Assembly: GCA_024734555.1 (NCBI GenBank)
Contig: JANPWX010000215.1
Coordinates: 3,452,622 to 3,516,621 of the forward strand
Reading direction: 5' to 3'
Source: Trochalopteron elliotii
Lineage: Eukaryota; Chordata; Aves; Passeriformes; Leiothrichidae
Length of the DNA: 64,000 bases
The first letter of the stretch is position 1. Each line of letters opens with the position of its first letter. The notes beneath the pieces were generated by a model, which saw only the letters and a list, made by a program, of their open reading frames with translations, searched no databases and was not told the origin of the DNA. The position numbers and the translations under genes are program-made. Below, in pieces: positions 25,780-39,150 of this stretch.

Positions 25780-27970
25780 CATCTACAGGATTTTGAGGGT
25801 AAACCAGAAGCTTATACTCAAGCCTCTGTATAAGCCGTTAATTGTTGCTCTCTAATATAACAGAATCATAATATTCAGCAATGCAATGCCAGTAGATACA
25901 AAAGCAGTTTTCATTCACAGTTCAAGGCTGTTGGCTTTTTCGGTCTGAAACCTTTCTCAATTAAACTAAGGTGTCTAAAAAGAAAGGAGACTGAATTAGT
26001 GACTGAATTACAATGATGACAGTAAAATAAACATTTAAGTTTGTAAGAGAGTTGTTTCTGATATTTTAACGTGTTTACTACAAGTATATTTGAGGGGTTG
26101 AAAAAGGTAACTAATGCAGTGTCTGATAGAGGATCACTAGCTAATATTGCAGGCAACAGCTTCAGTAAAACCACACAGTGAACAGTGACAAAACTTATAC
26201 AATTTCCTTATTGCTTTTATATTCTAAGCCTTTTTCTTTTTACATAATAATGTATTTTGGCTCTATACTTCATATTTTGAGCTTCCATTTATTTCTTTTT
26301 GTAATGTTCTATGTCACCTGTGTTTAATTCTGTAAAAAAATGCACTTATTTTTCAGTTAATTAAATATGATCTCTTTGTGGGAAAGACATATTGTTTCAA
26401 TGGATTGCAACTCATAAGTACCTGGTACCCATACTGAGATCAATCACAGTTACATGTCACAAGAATGTGATGTATGATTAAATGCTGAATAATTAGTTAG
26501 TAAGTTTCATTTCAATGAAATTTTCCAAATATTGACAGGGTAGGATCTCATATTCATGTACTTCCTCAGACACTTATAAAATTAAAAAAACCCAGATCAT
26601 TAGTAAATATCAAAGCCATAGCAGGAAGGTTGATGTGATGAAAGCAATTAATCAGATGTTCACATAAACAAGCTAATGAATATCAGAGTAATTTTTATGA
26701 TAGTAACGGAACACTTAGTTTGAAGGAATAAATGTCTTCTGTACATTAATTACTCATTTCATATAAAAGGTAATTTTATTTTACTGTGTTGCACAGAAGA
26801 CTATACTGGTAGTAATATCCATTTCAAAGACATAGTTGATTTTGTAAAGTCTTTACTTACCCTGTGAGGAGTAGCAACACTTTCAGGAAATGTTTTAGGC
26901 TCCTGAAGAATCTAAGAAGCATCTGCTTCAATGAAAATATTTTCCTTCTGAAATGCTGAACATTTAACACTTACTCATAGGCATTTCATAGCTGTAAGAG
27001 AGAGTGGATGATAAAAATCACAGTCTGAACTTGGGAAAAATAGTTTGACTTATCATTCTTGACTACAAAAAATGAGAGTGCAAATATAGGGAAAAAAGTG
27101 CATGTTGCAAAATGGGATAATGTTAGAATTAGAGTATTGAGGAGTACATCACTCTATACCCATCTCAGTACTACAGGATATTACGTATGTCACTAAATTA
27201 ATCTACAATGTCTTTGACAACATAATGGAGGAAATAGAGTCACTTTCACCATTTAGTCTGTGGATGATTCAACCAACTAGCTTCCAACACTACAAGCAAA
27301 ACAAGCTGGAATTTATAACTTTTCCAAGAAAAGTGATTTCCTGAATTTGGGTATAGTTTCAGCAAATTCAAAGTTAAAAAAGACAGAAGGGAAAGGAATG
27401 AAAAATAAGCCAAGTAGGTAGGTAAATTTAAAATACTATTTTTTTTCATTTGACATTTTCAAAAAGAAGCATTTCAACTTAAGTATGTTTTTATTTCTCA
27501 ATTGTTTTTAACTTCTGAAGTATATTAGAAATTATCCAAATATAAGCAAATATTCCCACTCTATCTGAAAAAGATGCCCAGTTACAACTGTAACCTTTTC
27601 CTTATTCACCATTCCTGAAGCAGCCACTGAACCAAGACAACTATTATTTCAATAGATCTTCCCTTCAGTTTCTCTAGGGACTATTATCTGGCAGTGGTAT
27701 GATCATGTCCCCACTATCTGAACTAGGCTGAAATGTCAAGGTAAGGACTGGTGAGACATAGCCACATATAAAATAAGGAATCATCTGTCTGTTAAGAAAA
27801 ATATCTGGATGTTTCTCTGAAGTGGTTATAATAGCACCAGTGAAGATAGAGTATATTCACTTTGTTGTATTCATCCTACTAATTTTATCCCAGTTTTGTC
27901 TCCCTACAGAGCTGGAATCTGATTTTGCAATGTGAAAGGCACAATACCTTTCAAATATAATGGAAGAATT

Positions 27971-28071
27971 AAAAACAAACCAACACCAAAACAACAACCA
28001 AAAAAAAAAAAAAAAAACAAAACAAAAAACCCCCCCCAAAAAAAACAACAAAACCAAACCCCAAACCCAAA
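27971..28071 (+). repeat. 101-bp A/C-only tract
   Basis: All 101 bases are A or C, with a long A run in the middle, an internal C8 run and a CCAAACCCC-like right end. It is the longest of several strand-asymmetric A/C tracts in the window. On the minus strand it opens a Phe/Val-rich frame that is not a gene. Confidence 0.85.
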
Positions 28072-29752
28072 GAATTTCTAGAAGTATGGTTATTAAGAAC
28101 TAAGTGTGCTTTATTACTGTCTGATACCCAGCTGAAAAACCAAAAGCTGCTGAAAAAGCTCTACATGTGGGTTTATAAAAGCTTGAATATAGGGACACAT
28201 TTAGGGAAACTTAGAACAGCTGGAATCCATGTAGAAAAGATCAAAGCAATTTAAAATATTTGTTTTGAAGGGACACAATGAATTTTCCATGATGATGACT
28301 GCACTGACACCTTAGAACAATTTAGAAAATTACTGCCTACTTAATTATTTTGAAAGAAGGCTTCTTTTGTTGTTTTTGTTGTTTTTCATAATGTTCAATT
28401 CATCCTGTGAAATATTATTTATGTATATAACAAATGACTAAATGACTCACTAAAGAAAATGAGTAGTTCACCACTTTCAGGGGAAAATATAACAGAGTTA
28501 AGATTATATTAAAGAAAATGCATTAATACATAAACAATGTGATCTTAAGCTCCTTACAAAAAAGGCAAAAGAGAGAGAAAACTTCTGCAGCTGGAGAATG
28601 GGAATACCAACAGCTCTCTTCCAACTAATATTACTGCATCAGCCAGGAAAGATAAGGAATCTCCTTTCACCTACAAGAGCTAGGAAACCTGAAAAAAACA
28701 TATCCCCAAACATACACTGAAGCATAGCATAATATTTCTCAGCAATAATATATATTCAACAATCTGGGGCAGGATTTGTAAAGGTCTGAGTAGTTTCTCA
28801 CCTGAAGAATAAATCTGGTGAAGAGAAATATGTTCAATCAAATGTCGTGTTTTGGGCTACTTGCCATTGACTCAGCCCCTGTTCATATGAATGCAATAGT
28901 TAGATGTCTCAGAAATAATATATGTCTTATAGCCAGAGTCCAAATTCAGTAAAAGAAGAGTAATTAACTAGCTTTTACAAACATGGGTCATGCCAATTTA
29001 TTTAGAACCTTTGTCTTGCTTTTGTTACTTTTTTTTCAAAGAGAATTTTAACTTCCACCATTAAAAACTAAAAAATAAAATGGGTCATCCTAAACCTCTC
29101 AACACCAAAATACCAGGTATGCAGAGGTATTTTAACATATGGAATAGACATTTTGCTGATTACTTTTAGATGTCTTGAGTATACTTTTTGACGGAGACAT
29201 GACTGACTTCAACATTTATTGTCTGATGGTACTGGTTTTTGGATTGAAACTGCTATTTAGCAGCTCTAAATTCCCTCAAAAAAGGGTTACTGAAAAGATT
29301 TCCATAAAACTACTTTAATTTCATTCACTCCCTTTTCTAGACATTTCCTGTACATCTATCTGACAGTGTCCTTGCATTTTGTTACAATTTTTAACAGGTG
29401 AAATCATTGTAAATCCTGACTGTTTAAACTGGTCTGAACCCTACTGTTAAGGTCAGCTGATAACAGAGGAGATCAATGAAAAACAAATGAAGAAGACGTG
29501 GCTTTTGCTTAATTGGCTCATCTTTCTGCAGTATGTGATAGCATGTTCTTGAAAATACAAAACTCAAACACTGTTATAAATCTACTATTGCAAATGGTTT
29601 CTTTTTCCTGGTGTAAAAAAAAAAATTAAAATAACTGGCTCCAAAGTAACTATATAAAAACAGGACAGTGTTTAAGGAGATTAGGCAGCAGAAAACATAT
29701 AAATTTTCTTGAAAAAAATTTATTATATCATATTTGGTATTTTCATGCTCAG

Positions 29753-29780
29753 TGAAGGAGTGACTGTAGTCACTTCTTCA
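29753..29780. repeat. 12-bp inverted repeat with 4-nt loop
   Basis: TGAAGGAGTGAC pairs with GTCACTTCTTCA across a TGTA loop. It has a single mismatch, which is a G:T pair in RNA. There is no associated gene or T run. Confidence 0.7.
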
Positions 29781-31623
29781 GAATTAAATTAACTGAGGTC
29801 TGTGAACTGACTGCTACAGGTAAGACAATCTGACACTTACAAATATATGAAATGGGAGCAGTCATTAAGAGACATAAGGATGTAAGTCCAGCATTCTAGA
29901 AGAAACAATAGGAGTACACCACACCTCAGTCAATGACTTAAGACCTGTTTTGTGATGTTGTGCTTTAGTTTCTTTAGAAAAGGGCACTAAAGCCCTGAGA
30001 GGCAATAAATTCTTCTACACTTAGTAATTACATGGGATTTTGCAGATTTTTTATTATTATTATTTTTCATGCATAAAGTGGGGAAACCCACTTATATTGT
30101 CAAACCTCCAACACCTTTAGAGACTTCACTTTGTTCCCTACTAAACCTTGAACACTTGAACTGGGTTTGTTGCCTTTTCTCCTTTGTTCTCCTACATGAC
30201 ATTATGATATTGTTGACCAAAAATTTGGACCTATTTGCAAAAGGACCTTTAGTAAAGTTAAAATGAACTAATTGCAGGTGTGAACTGAGCTGCATCATCC
30301 AATTCTTGCACTGCTGTTTATTTCACACAAAGTTTTACTGGACTAAAATAATGCAAGGCCATGCTTCTGAAAAGGAATATCCATTCAGATGTTATACACT
30401 GCAGTCTAACTTCACACCTACAGCTAATTCTTCCTAATTTCCCCAGTGTCTCTGTTTGGAAAAATATCCTGGAGGCACACTAATCCTTGAATCAGCTACA
30501 CAATCTTTGTAATACGAAATTGGCTATATGCCTGGAACTTCTGGTCTCTGATTTTCTCTTTCATCCAGCATTTTTTCTTCTAATATTCCAGACAAGTAAA
30601 GTCCAGATGTTTTCTGCTGTTCAAGAAAGCAAACACAGGGCACCCTTAGGCATTCAGTCCTTTACTTACAAAAGTCCCATTAAATTTGGTCTAATTCATT
30701 TGACAATCATAGATATTGTTTGTCTTTCAATTGCTTTTTAAATAGTAATTATTGCTTAGTACCTTAGGGCTTCATAGTTCTTGCATACCATTAAACGGAA
30801 TAGGCCACTGAATTGCCATGCTCTCCGTCACTGATTTGCATTTCCAGAGCATGCAGAGCTTGAAACAGTTAAAGTGCTTACCCAGCTTGTAAAACTGACT
30901 ATCTGTTCTACAAACATACGCACAGATCTCTACTACAATAAATACTGGGTCCAAGTAATTATTTTTTCTAAAAGTTATTACTCCCTATAGTAATTTATCG
31001 ATTATGTATTTCAAAACAAAAAAAACTTCAGAAAAAAAAATTAATTGATAAATACTGACTTTAATACTTGTACAGCATTATATTCACTTCTTAACTCTCC
31101 TTCCCAGACATCTTTATATATCTCTGGCTGCATCTAAATTTCTTGAGACATTTCTTGAATAACTACTTTTATCTATCACTCCTAATTATTTATGACCCAG
31201 CTCTATATTTCTCAGTGAAAAACAGTAGCTTTTTTGATCCTACAGGGCATATTTATTAAACAGGAAGAAAGAAATTCCATTGCCAAGTATGCCAATGACA
31301 TCATTTAATGCACCCCTTGTCTGCACAGTTTTTCTCCTTGCCCATCCATGTATTAGCAAACAACACTTAGGGAAACTAATTTATTACCAAGATTTTTAAA
31401 TTTGTCTCTAATGTAATTTTGTTTCACACCTAATTACGTCAGAACGACATCTTAATAATTTTTATACATTGTATCACAGTGCAGTAAGGGAGTAATTTGG
31501 GGGCTTTCTGGGTTAGGACAATAATCAGGAAGATGTACATGCTGGTAATATTGCCTGTGATCCAGAGAGCTGGGCAAGACATGGTTCCTAAGACAGTGGG
31601 GAGCAATAGGTACTCCTTCCTCT

Positions 31624-31663
31624 CCTTCCTTCCTGCCTTCCTTCCTGCCTTCCTTCCTGCCTG
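31624..31663 (+). repeat. 12-bp pyrimidine minisatellite, (CCTTCCTTCCTG)3
   Basis: Three exact 12-bp units span 31624-31659 with a partial fourth, inside a longer pyrimidine tract at about 31611-31670. Because 12 is a multiple of 3, every frame through it stays open. This produces Arg/Lys/Gly-rich or Leu/Pro-rich artefact translations on the two strands. Confidence 0.9.
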
Positions 31664-33118
31664 CTTCCCTAGTGTAAAGTGTACAATTACAGGGGGTGGA
31701 AGTGCCATACTGGCACCAGCTCCACTCTGTCCTGTTGCCATAGAGCACTGAGCAGCAGCCTTTCCCCTGTCCTAAGCTTGCTGCCCTTAGCAGAGTTCCC
31801 CCTCAGCTTCTTCATGCACAGTTCTGACACAGAGACCACAGTCATGGTAACTTTGGTATTGCACTTCTTGGTACCATTTTAGACAACTCTGGAATTTCTG
31901 TCTCTACTTTTGTGCCACCATCCTAGCTGGATATAAGCATAAATGCCTGCACAGGAGAAGAGAAAGTGTCCCTTGTTTCTAGGAAATAAGAGATTATAAC
32001 ACATACATTACTACCTTGGTGACATTATTTGTTATGTATTTATTTCACATATTCTGATACTTTCTCTCTGAGCAGAATACCAGAAAACTATCATAGTGGT
32101 TTTCATTGTTTAATGTTGCCCAATTTTTTGAGTAATTTTCTTAGTGCCTTATTGCCACACAGTTTTATAACCACTGGTCACGTGGCAATTAGTTGCAAAT
32201 TGAGGCAGGAAACCTTACTGCTGAAAGGGGGCAGATTCAGCTAAAGCCACATGGGCCTGATTTCCTGAATAAGAGATAGGGTTGGTATCAGGTCACTTCA
32301 TGGAGAAGAAATACCTGAGAGGACTTTTTCACCTTCTAGGACTGTCTATGTTATCCTGAGAGCAAATCAACCATCCAAGGAAATCTGAAGCTAGGCAGGC
32401 TCTAAAGGAAATAAAAGTAAATAACTCTTTCCCTTTTAACATTTTCCTTCCCTTGTATATTGCCTTCATAAATTCTACTTGATGCTTCAAGACTGAACAC
32501 ACATCCCATTCTCTAAGAACACAGGTATGTCTTCTTTGAATGCAGTTATTTACATTTGAATAAAATTTCCTGACTCACTGATCTTACCATAGAAATTTTC
32601 CCCCTTCAGTGCAACCACTGGAACTGCAAGCTTCTATCTGCAACTCCCTAGGAAATAAAGGGTAGCACGAAATAAATGCTAATAAAATCCCCAGTATCGA
32701 AACAAAACTCTAAGATTTCTAATTTGATATATTCAAGCATCAGTAAATCAGTGTCAAGTGATTTTATCTATTCCTGCAGCAAAGGAACTGAAAGGGCATA
32801 AAAAACCTAAGTAAGACTCTATATAGAAACAAAAATGGACAGCCGCCCACTATTCCTCAAGAGTTTATTTTTTTTCCCCCTTCTCACCACCCCCTTTTTA
32901 AAGCCACCATCTGGGGCAGACGCTTGTGTGAAACTTCTGTAGAAGATGCAAACTGGGAATGTGTTGATGGAAAGCCACTGGGGAGTTCTACTGTCAATAA
33001 ACCAACTGGAAAAGGCACTCCCTTTCTTTGGCCCTCCAGAGAAACCAAACGATCATTTGTACAAATTGGTTTAAAGCTAGTGTGTTTTCCCCTTTTTCCT
33101 CACTGAGTATTGTAAAAC

Positions 33119-33150
33119 TGAAGTGATGTATTGATATTGAAGTGATGTAT
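33119..33150 (+). repeat. 13-bp direct repeat
   Basis: TGAAGTGATGTAT occurs at 33119-33131 and again at 33138-33150, separated by TGATAT. It is a small local duplication without further context. Confidence 0.8.
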
Positions 33151-34364
33151 GGTTTCCTCCTGAACATTCACAAACCTCAGCTGGGGATTTACAAGGATGG
33201 ATTCTGCCCATGTGTGTGCAGGCTTGCCCACATCCGCTTGGGCTTCAGAGGATAATTGCTCATTTTTACAAATGTTTTAAAGTCCAGTCAAAATAATAAC
33301 TGAAAATAATTTTTGATTCTGTAATAATTTTAAGGTTAGTGTAGTTTTTGCAGCTGAATTTGTTTTATTTATATGTCCCATTAAAAATAAAAACCTTCTG
33401 CCTCTTCTAAGAAAACATCGTTAGCTCACTGACACACCCATATATCATCAGCTGGGGAAGAAAGGATGAAATATGGCATTGCATGAGCAAGCCATGGGTT
33501 ACAAAACAGATTTTACTTCTGGTTGGTAAGCATGTACAGGCTATTTTTTCAGTGCCTTAGTATCATATGTTTTTAGGACAAAGACACTGCAATAAAATTT
33601 TTTTCACTGAATTTTCTGTGATTTTTTACTGGCATATTTGACTTAATTCTATGTGTTTTTTCTCTTCTGCTAGTTAGTTTCCAATTTTAAGCAACTTTTT
33701 TTTCTTAATTTTATCCCTAAAGAATTGTGCAGCGATGTGGACCAAACCTTACATTGTACCTATACAATGACACTGACTGCATTTTGCAGGTGGAGAAAGC
33801 TAGCTAACCTACTTTTAGCATGCAACTATTCTATACTGGCTTCCTATACTGCTACTGTAAATTCCTCATCCTTCAATTTTTGTAGGCAAATGGTCATTTT
33901 ACTCCATTTCTTAAAAACTGAAGCTGTATATCTACCATATATTCATATTACTTTAGGGGTTTGAGCTGAAAAAGACTGGAACCAAACTGTTAAAGACTGT
34001 AACAGCATATATAAGACTCAGGCAAGTGGTGCTATATGTTGGATTTAGTTGCAATTATAACATTCTTAGAAATATCAAACTGCAAAAAAATCACTGTGTT
34101 TTTGTCAAAGGCAAAAAATTAGAATTAGCCTTTACGCACTGAGCAAACAGATGTTATCTGCACTACAACAGTTGTATATATATATTTTTTCTTCCATTAC
34201 ACTCAATTATATCACATTTCATAATTATTTTTGGATTAAGAAGATTTTCCTCAAACTCTACTTGCTGTTTAAAATAAAAAAAAAAGTTACCTTCTCCTAA
34301 CTTCACCTTTTCCTCTCTTCTTCTTATCCTACAGGGTCACATTAATTTTTGAAAACAAAAAAGG

Positions 34365-34398
34365 AAAACAAACAAACAAACAAAACCAAAAAAACCCA
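34365..34398 (+). repeat. A/C-only tract abutting a CR1
   Basis: Thirty-four bases of A and C only lie at the 3' end of the antisense CR1 that follows. It may be the rearranged tail of that element or an independent simple repeat. Confidence 0.7.
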
Positions 34399-35090
34399 GT
34401 GAAAAGCACCCTAGAAGTTTATTCAGTCCAACCTCCTGTTCCATGACAGAATTATTTGTAAATCTGTCACAGTATGTTTGACCAATTGGTATAAACTATC
34501 AGTTAAGCTTTTGGGGTTCTTCCCATTCTTCACCATCCGTAGTTATATTTGATGCTTATGCAAACGGCCTCAATCTTCTTTATTTTAGCATTGTGCTGTC
34601 CATTGTTTATTCCCCCTCAGAACTAGAACTGAGAGAAAATGTTGTGGTCCTCTCCTATTCGTAGATACCACTATGATGTTGGGAGACTTCTGTCACTCTA
34701 TAGTTTTTTAATCTCCAAACTGACTAAACATCTCTTTCAAATTTTCATATAAGGTCATGTTTTCAAAGTTTCCAACACATTTTGCTGTTCTCTTCCATAA
34801 AATTTCCAATGGCTTTTCTTCAGTGTGATAACCAAAAGGGGACAAAATACTCCAGGTGCTACTAATGCTGTAATACTAGGTAGAAAAAACATGTCTCACT
34901 GAATGTGAGACTTTATCCCATTCCTAAAATGTTTCATTTATCAGCAGTCACAAATTTCTGGTTGACATTCATTTAGAATTCACAGTAAGCAGGATCCTTT
35001 TCTCAGGAACTAATACTTCTTAGGAGTAATTCCCCAGCCTGTGTTTCCACATGTGATGATTTCTGCCAAGGACAGAACTTTGCATACAGT
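34396..35090 (-). mobile_element. Old, diverged CR1 LINE, about 0.7 kb (antisense)
   Basis: Reading the plus strand in order gives the reverse complement of an ancestral CR1 3' third. A TTCAGTCCAACCTCCTG block near 34422 is followed by AATCTCCAAACTGACTAAAC at about 34710, then GACAAAATACTCCAGGTGCT near 34840. Next come GGTTGACATTCATTTAGAATT at 34960, CAGGATCCTTTTCTCAG at 34990 and GACAGAACTTTGCATAC near 35070. The order and spacing match the CR1 layout of amniote genomes, but identity is low and indels are frequent, so insertion is ancient. All frames are dead. An (AAAAC)n tract cuts it off at 35091. Confidence 0.8.
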
Positions 35091-35117
35091 TAAAACAAAA
35101 CAAAACAAAACAAACCA
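35091..35117 (+). repeat. (AAAAC)n tract
   Basis: About five CAAAA units sit exactly where the CR1 similarity stops. It is part of the A/C-tract pattern seen across the window. Confidence 0.8.
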
Positions 35118-38100
35118 GGAATTTCAACAATAGTATTAATAGTGCTGGTACTACATCTAATAATAATACCAACTATTATTGTTTCTCCAACTTACTAGGA
35201 TACTTTGAATTTACAAATCTATCTTCTGAAAAAGTTGTAGCTACTATTCACTTGCTGAAAAGTTCAGTGAACATATAATTTATTCTAAGTGTCCTTTTTG
35301 AAATGCAGAACAGTACCAGAATCAAAGATCAATAAAAACCTCCAATGAAGAGATCCTTTCAGTGGGACAGATAGCAATTGATTCCTACTCTTGATACAGT
35401 TTCCCCATCAGCTTTGCACCCACCTTAAAGCATGTTTCCCGAACTTACTTGGAAGATCCTTAAACAAAAAGAGATATTAAGGAAGAGGCTGTCTGAAATA
35501 ACGTATTCGTTGACGTCATTGTTTAAATTCCCCATAAGTGCTAACTCTTTCACTGGAACATAAAATTAAGTTTAATTTGAAACAGCACAGTGCATCAGAC
35601 TAGTTGGCAAATAAGTTGAAAAGTAATAAAACCTTTTCCTAAATTGATACTTATTTGAAAGGGTAGTCTATGCTACCTAGCACCAAGATATTATCAACAT
35701 TATAACAGAGTCCAGAACAGCACAAAGAAAATACACTAGTGGAAGAACATGGTGCCGAAAAAGTATTCCAAGTTAGAACTATGTCACCAGGTTTTATAAT
35801 AGAATTTTCCTGTACTATGGCTTAGAGTATAACTTGAAAGAAATAGTAAAGACTGTTAGATACACTTCTAAAAAGTGTAAAGATCAAGTCTAGTTTTCAA
35901 TGGCTATTTCTTCACATAGAAATAGCACAACTGACATTAAGGTTTTAAGTAAAGATTGAAGTAGCCAGCTGAAATAAAGGTCAAGAAATAGCTCTGGAAA
36001 AAGCACAGATTATTTTTATCCTCTGTTTTGATATTGAAGACAAGTTCACTGCCTTCCCTAGTGCACTGTTGGATAATTGAGATTACTCAGACCAAAGTGA
36101 AGATCCATGACATAGTATGGACAGGGACACCCTGTGGCTTCTCTGAAAGCGCAGTCACAATATCAAAACAATCTTTCTCATCTTCCTCAGTCCATTTGCC
36201 TTTTAAATCCCACAAGAAGTATTGTGATCCTGTTATATATTTAAATAACTTTAATTTTGTCAGAGGGGCTCTTTTACTAATTTATAAATTTAATAATCTT
36301 TTAAGAGGTTCACCTCCTGTAATTAAGAAATTGTACAGAAAAATAATTATGTACAGAATAGTATTAATAAGATCTCAAAGTATGCAGTGATGTACTTACA
36401 AGGAAGCAGAATTTCATCTTGGCAATTAGTTTTGACTGAGTTTGAAATGCAATGCTTATGTCTTTAGACACCATCCTGTGTGTAACAGAGCAGGCACACC
36501 CTGTTTGTGTTATGATACTAAGCTGTTTAAGGACAGTTCAAAAGTGTAATAAATTATCTTTCTAAACATAAAGTAAATTGTAAATTGAGAGATTTCTTTC
36601 TTCAAGGCCTGCAATGCAGGAAATACATCACAAATAACTCTACTCTTTAAGCACCCTCTGCTAAGGAAACCAACCATCAAAGCAGCATGGCTGAGGATTT
36701 TGGAATAGCTAGAAGTGCTTTGTTCTGCTGGAGAGCTGCATCTGTAATCACAGCCTTGGCACATACAGGCACTGGAGAAGAATTCCCCAAAAAGGTTTGA
36801 AAACCTTCTCTCTTCTTCTGCAAGCCAGCCTGCAAAACTTAACCTCTGATGTGAAAAAATCTGAACATGTGCACAAAGAGACCACTGACTGTCATGTCTA
36901 GTATCACTTCTCTTTTCCTTCTGTTCCTACATCAGTCTCTACCCATCTCATATCTCTGTTTTTACTACTCTGTACATCAGTGCAGTCAGGCAGAGGCCCT
37001 TTTTATTCTGTACTTGTATGCTCTGTAGCATCAAGGAATCTCAGGCTTGATTATGGCTCCAAGGTGCTGCTGTAGCAGAAATAATTATGTAGTAGAAAAG
37101 AAGAATGAGATGATCTTAGAGCTTTATCTTTGCCTAGGGCCATGGACCGAAATTGGAAAAAGCAATTCATTATGTCTGCTGAGTTATCAATTGCCAAGTC
37201 TTCTGCAGAAGTTTGGTAATCACAATTCTCATTTTATATAGGAAGACATAAGGACAGAGAAAAAGACCAGAAAGTTATGTTGTGGAGGGTTTTTGGCTTT
37301 ACTTAGTTTTTTGTGAGCATGGTTTATAATTGGTATAATTGAGGCATGTAGTTGTAATTAACTACAGGTGAATAAAACAGAATATAATAATTCCTTTGAC
37401 TGGATTTTCGAACACAGCAGTCTAACAATTTCACTGCTATCTTAAGTTCTATTCCTGACACTCAGAAAAGATGGTAACCAAGCATCATTAGCTATTTACT
37501 GAAATCTTAGTGAAGCAATTTGAGGAACTTTCCCTGGCAAAGCGTCACTGCTAGCTAAATTAAAAGCCTTTCTGATAAATTTAAGTAAATTCTACTGTTA
37601 CATATTTCCTACAGTAAACTCCATTCATTATGAGTGAGATTACAGCTGGCATGTTTTGAACTCATAATGCAGAATCAAAAAATGCAAATGGGACTTGCAT
37701 AGACATGTCTTGCAAAACTGTGTGCTGAACTGCCTCAGATGAGGTTTGTGGAATGAGTAACATCACTTCTCTGCAATCATTTCAATCCTCATAGAGCTAT
37801 AGGATTCTATCCTAGAGATAGCAGAAAAGAAAAATCTCTACAGAACTTGTAGGTAAAATGTTACCTTTAAAGAATACTTGCTAGCTCATTAGCATAGAAA
37901 GAAAATGCTCAAAATTTGGAATGAATCTTCAGGTTTAAGAAACAGTGTAGTTTTCAAATAAAGTATAGATGAGTCTACAGAAATATCTTGGAATTCACAT
38001 TAAGTACAGTATACTTTTTTATAGAGCTATTAATACAGAGCAAAATTCCTATTCAGTACTTCAAATTATTTATGTGCAGTAGATGCAAAAGTAATTGATC

Positions 38101-39089
38101 CAATTCATGATGTAAGACCTCAGTTGGTAACCTAATGAAAACATGAAGTTAAGAAAGATTAAACTAAATGGTAAAAATATACACATGGGCAAATGAGACT
38201 TCCAGGAAATGAAAGAAGACAGAGGAAAGGACAGTTGCGTTTCAAGAGCTGTCTTCAGGGAATTAACAACAAAACTGAAAAAAATATACCTACAATTTTA
38301 CAGGAGATCTTTGACAATTATTTGCCCAAGTCCAACACTGCGTAACTCAAAGAAAGGTTTCCCACACACACACTTTTTTGGAATAGAAGAAAAACAGCTA
38401 AATCAATGAACCTAGAAGAGGTATTCAAGTTAAAATTATAAGGAAATTTTGAATTTTTGTATTTAAAAAATACTCATAAAAAAGATGTTTCAGAGTAACA
38501 TGGGATACATAATGTTGTACTATTAATATTGTTTCACTTTTGTTGCCCATTGCTAATAGAGTGGTGAAATGGTTGAAGAACATAAGATGGACCAGAATTC
38601 TCGTATAAATCTCACACTGAATGACTCCAGTTCTTTTGTAACTTTCTTATATTATCCTCTTTATGTAACTATTATTAGGTTATGTTTAATGTAATAAAAT
38701 GTTATCCAAGGTTTATGTAAGGACTGGAATACAGATGCTCATGTTTTTCATTTGTTGACTCAGAGTTGTAATTTCTGCAATACTGAACTTATGAAATTCA
38801 TTTATTTATTAATAGAAAGCCCAGAGCCTGAACCATACTAAAACTAAAATGACCAATTCCCATACTTGGCACAAAATCTGTAATTCCAGCCAAATGTAAG
38901 GAAGAGCTTTTCTGAAATGGAGCTTGATTTCAATCATATGTGAGTGAATGATGTGGTAAGGTGCTTGTTTCAAGGCTGTCCCCAGGTCATAAGAAAAGCA
39001 TTTGGAGCTTTATGGAAATATCTCATCATTATCTCTTTCAAAGCCTCATCAACTCTGCAGGACAAATCTGTCTCAGTCAAACTGGCACT

Positions 39090-39150
39090 AAAAAGATGAT
39101 GTTCATCTAGTCTAACTTATTTTTTTTTCTTCTCAACATAGGGCAGAAGG
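39090..39150 (-). mobile_element. Possible CR1 3' end remnant (antisense)
   Basis: GATGTTCATCTAGTCTAACTT resembles the reverse-complemented CR1 3' end (AGATCATCTAGTCCAACC). A later CAACATAGGGCAGAAGG could match the next CR1 block. The match is short and interrupted by a T run, so this could be coincidence. Confidence 0.3.

Larger units (their letters stand above)
25780..34364. other. 8.6-kb unique AT-rich block
   Basis: No exon or transposon is recognised. Contained small features are listed separately: A/C tract at 27971-28071, hairpin at 29753-29780, minisatellite at 31624-31663 and direct repeat at 33119-33150. Two stretches have higher GC content, 31690-31830 and 32820-33070; the second includes an AATAAA. 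Neither shows LTR ends or a convincing frame. Confidence 0.45.

Noticed and set aside
31439..31751. Open frames of 84-100 codons on both strands
   Set aside because: The 12-bp minisatellite keeps every frame open; the peptides are Arg/Lys/Gly or Leu/Pro repeats.
32820..33110. GC-richer stretch with AATAAA, possible LTR or exon
   Set aside because: No TG...CA ends, no target duplications and no convincing frame.
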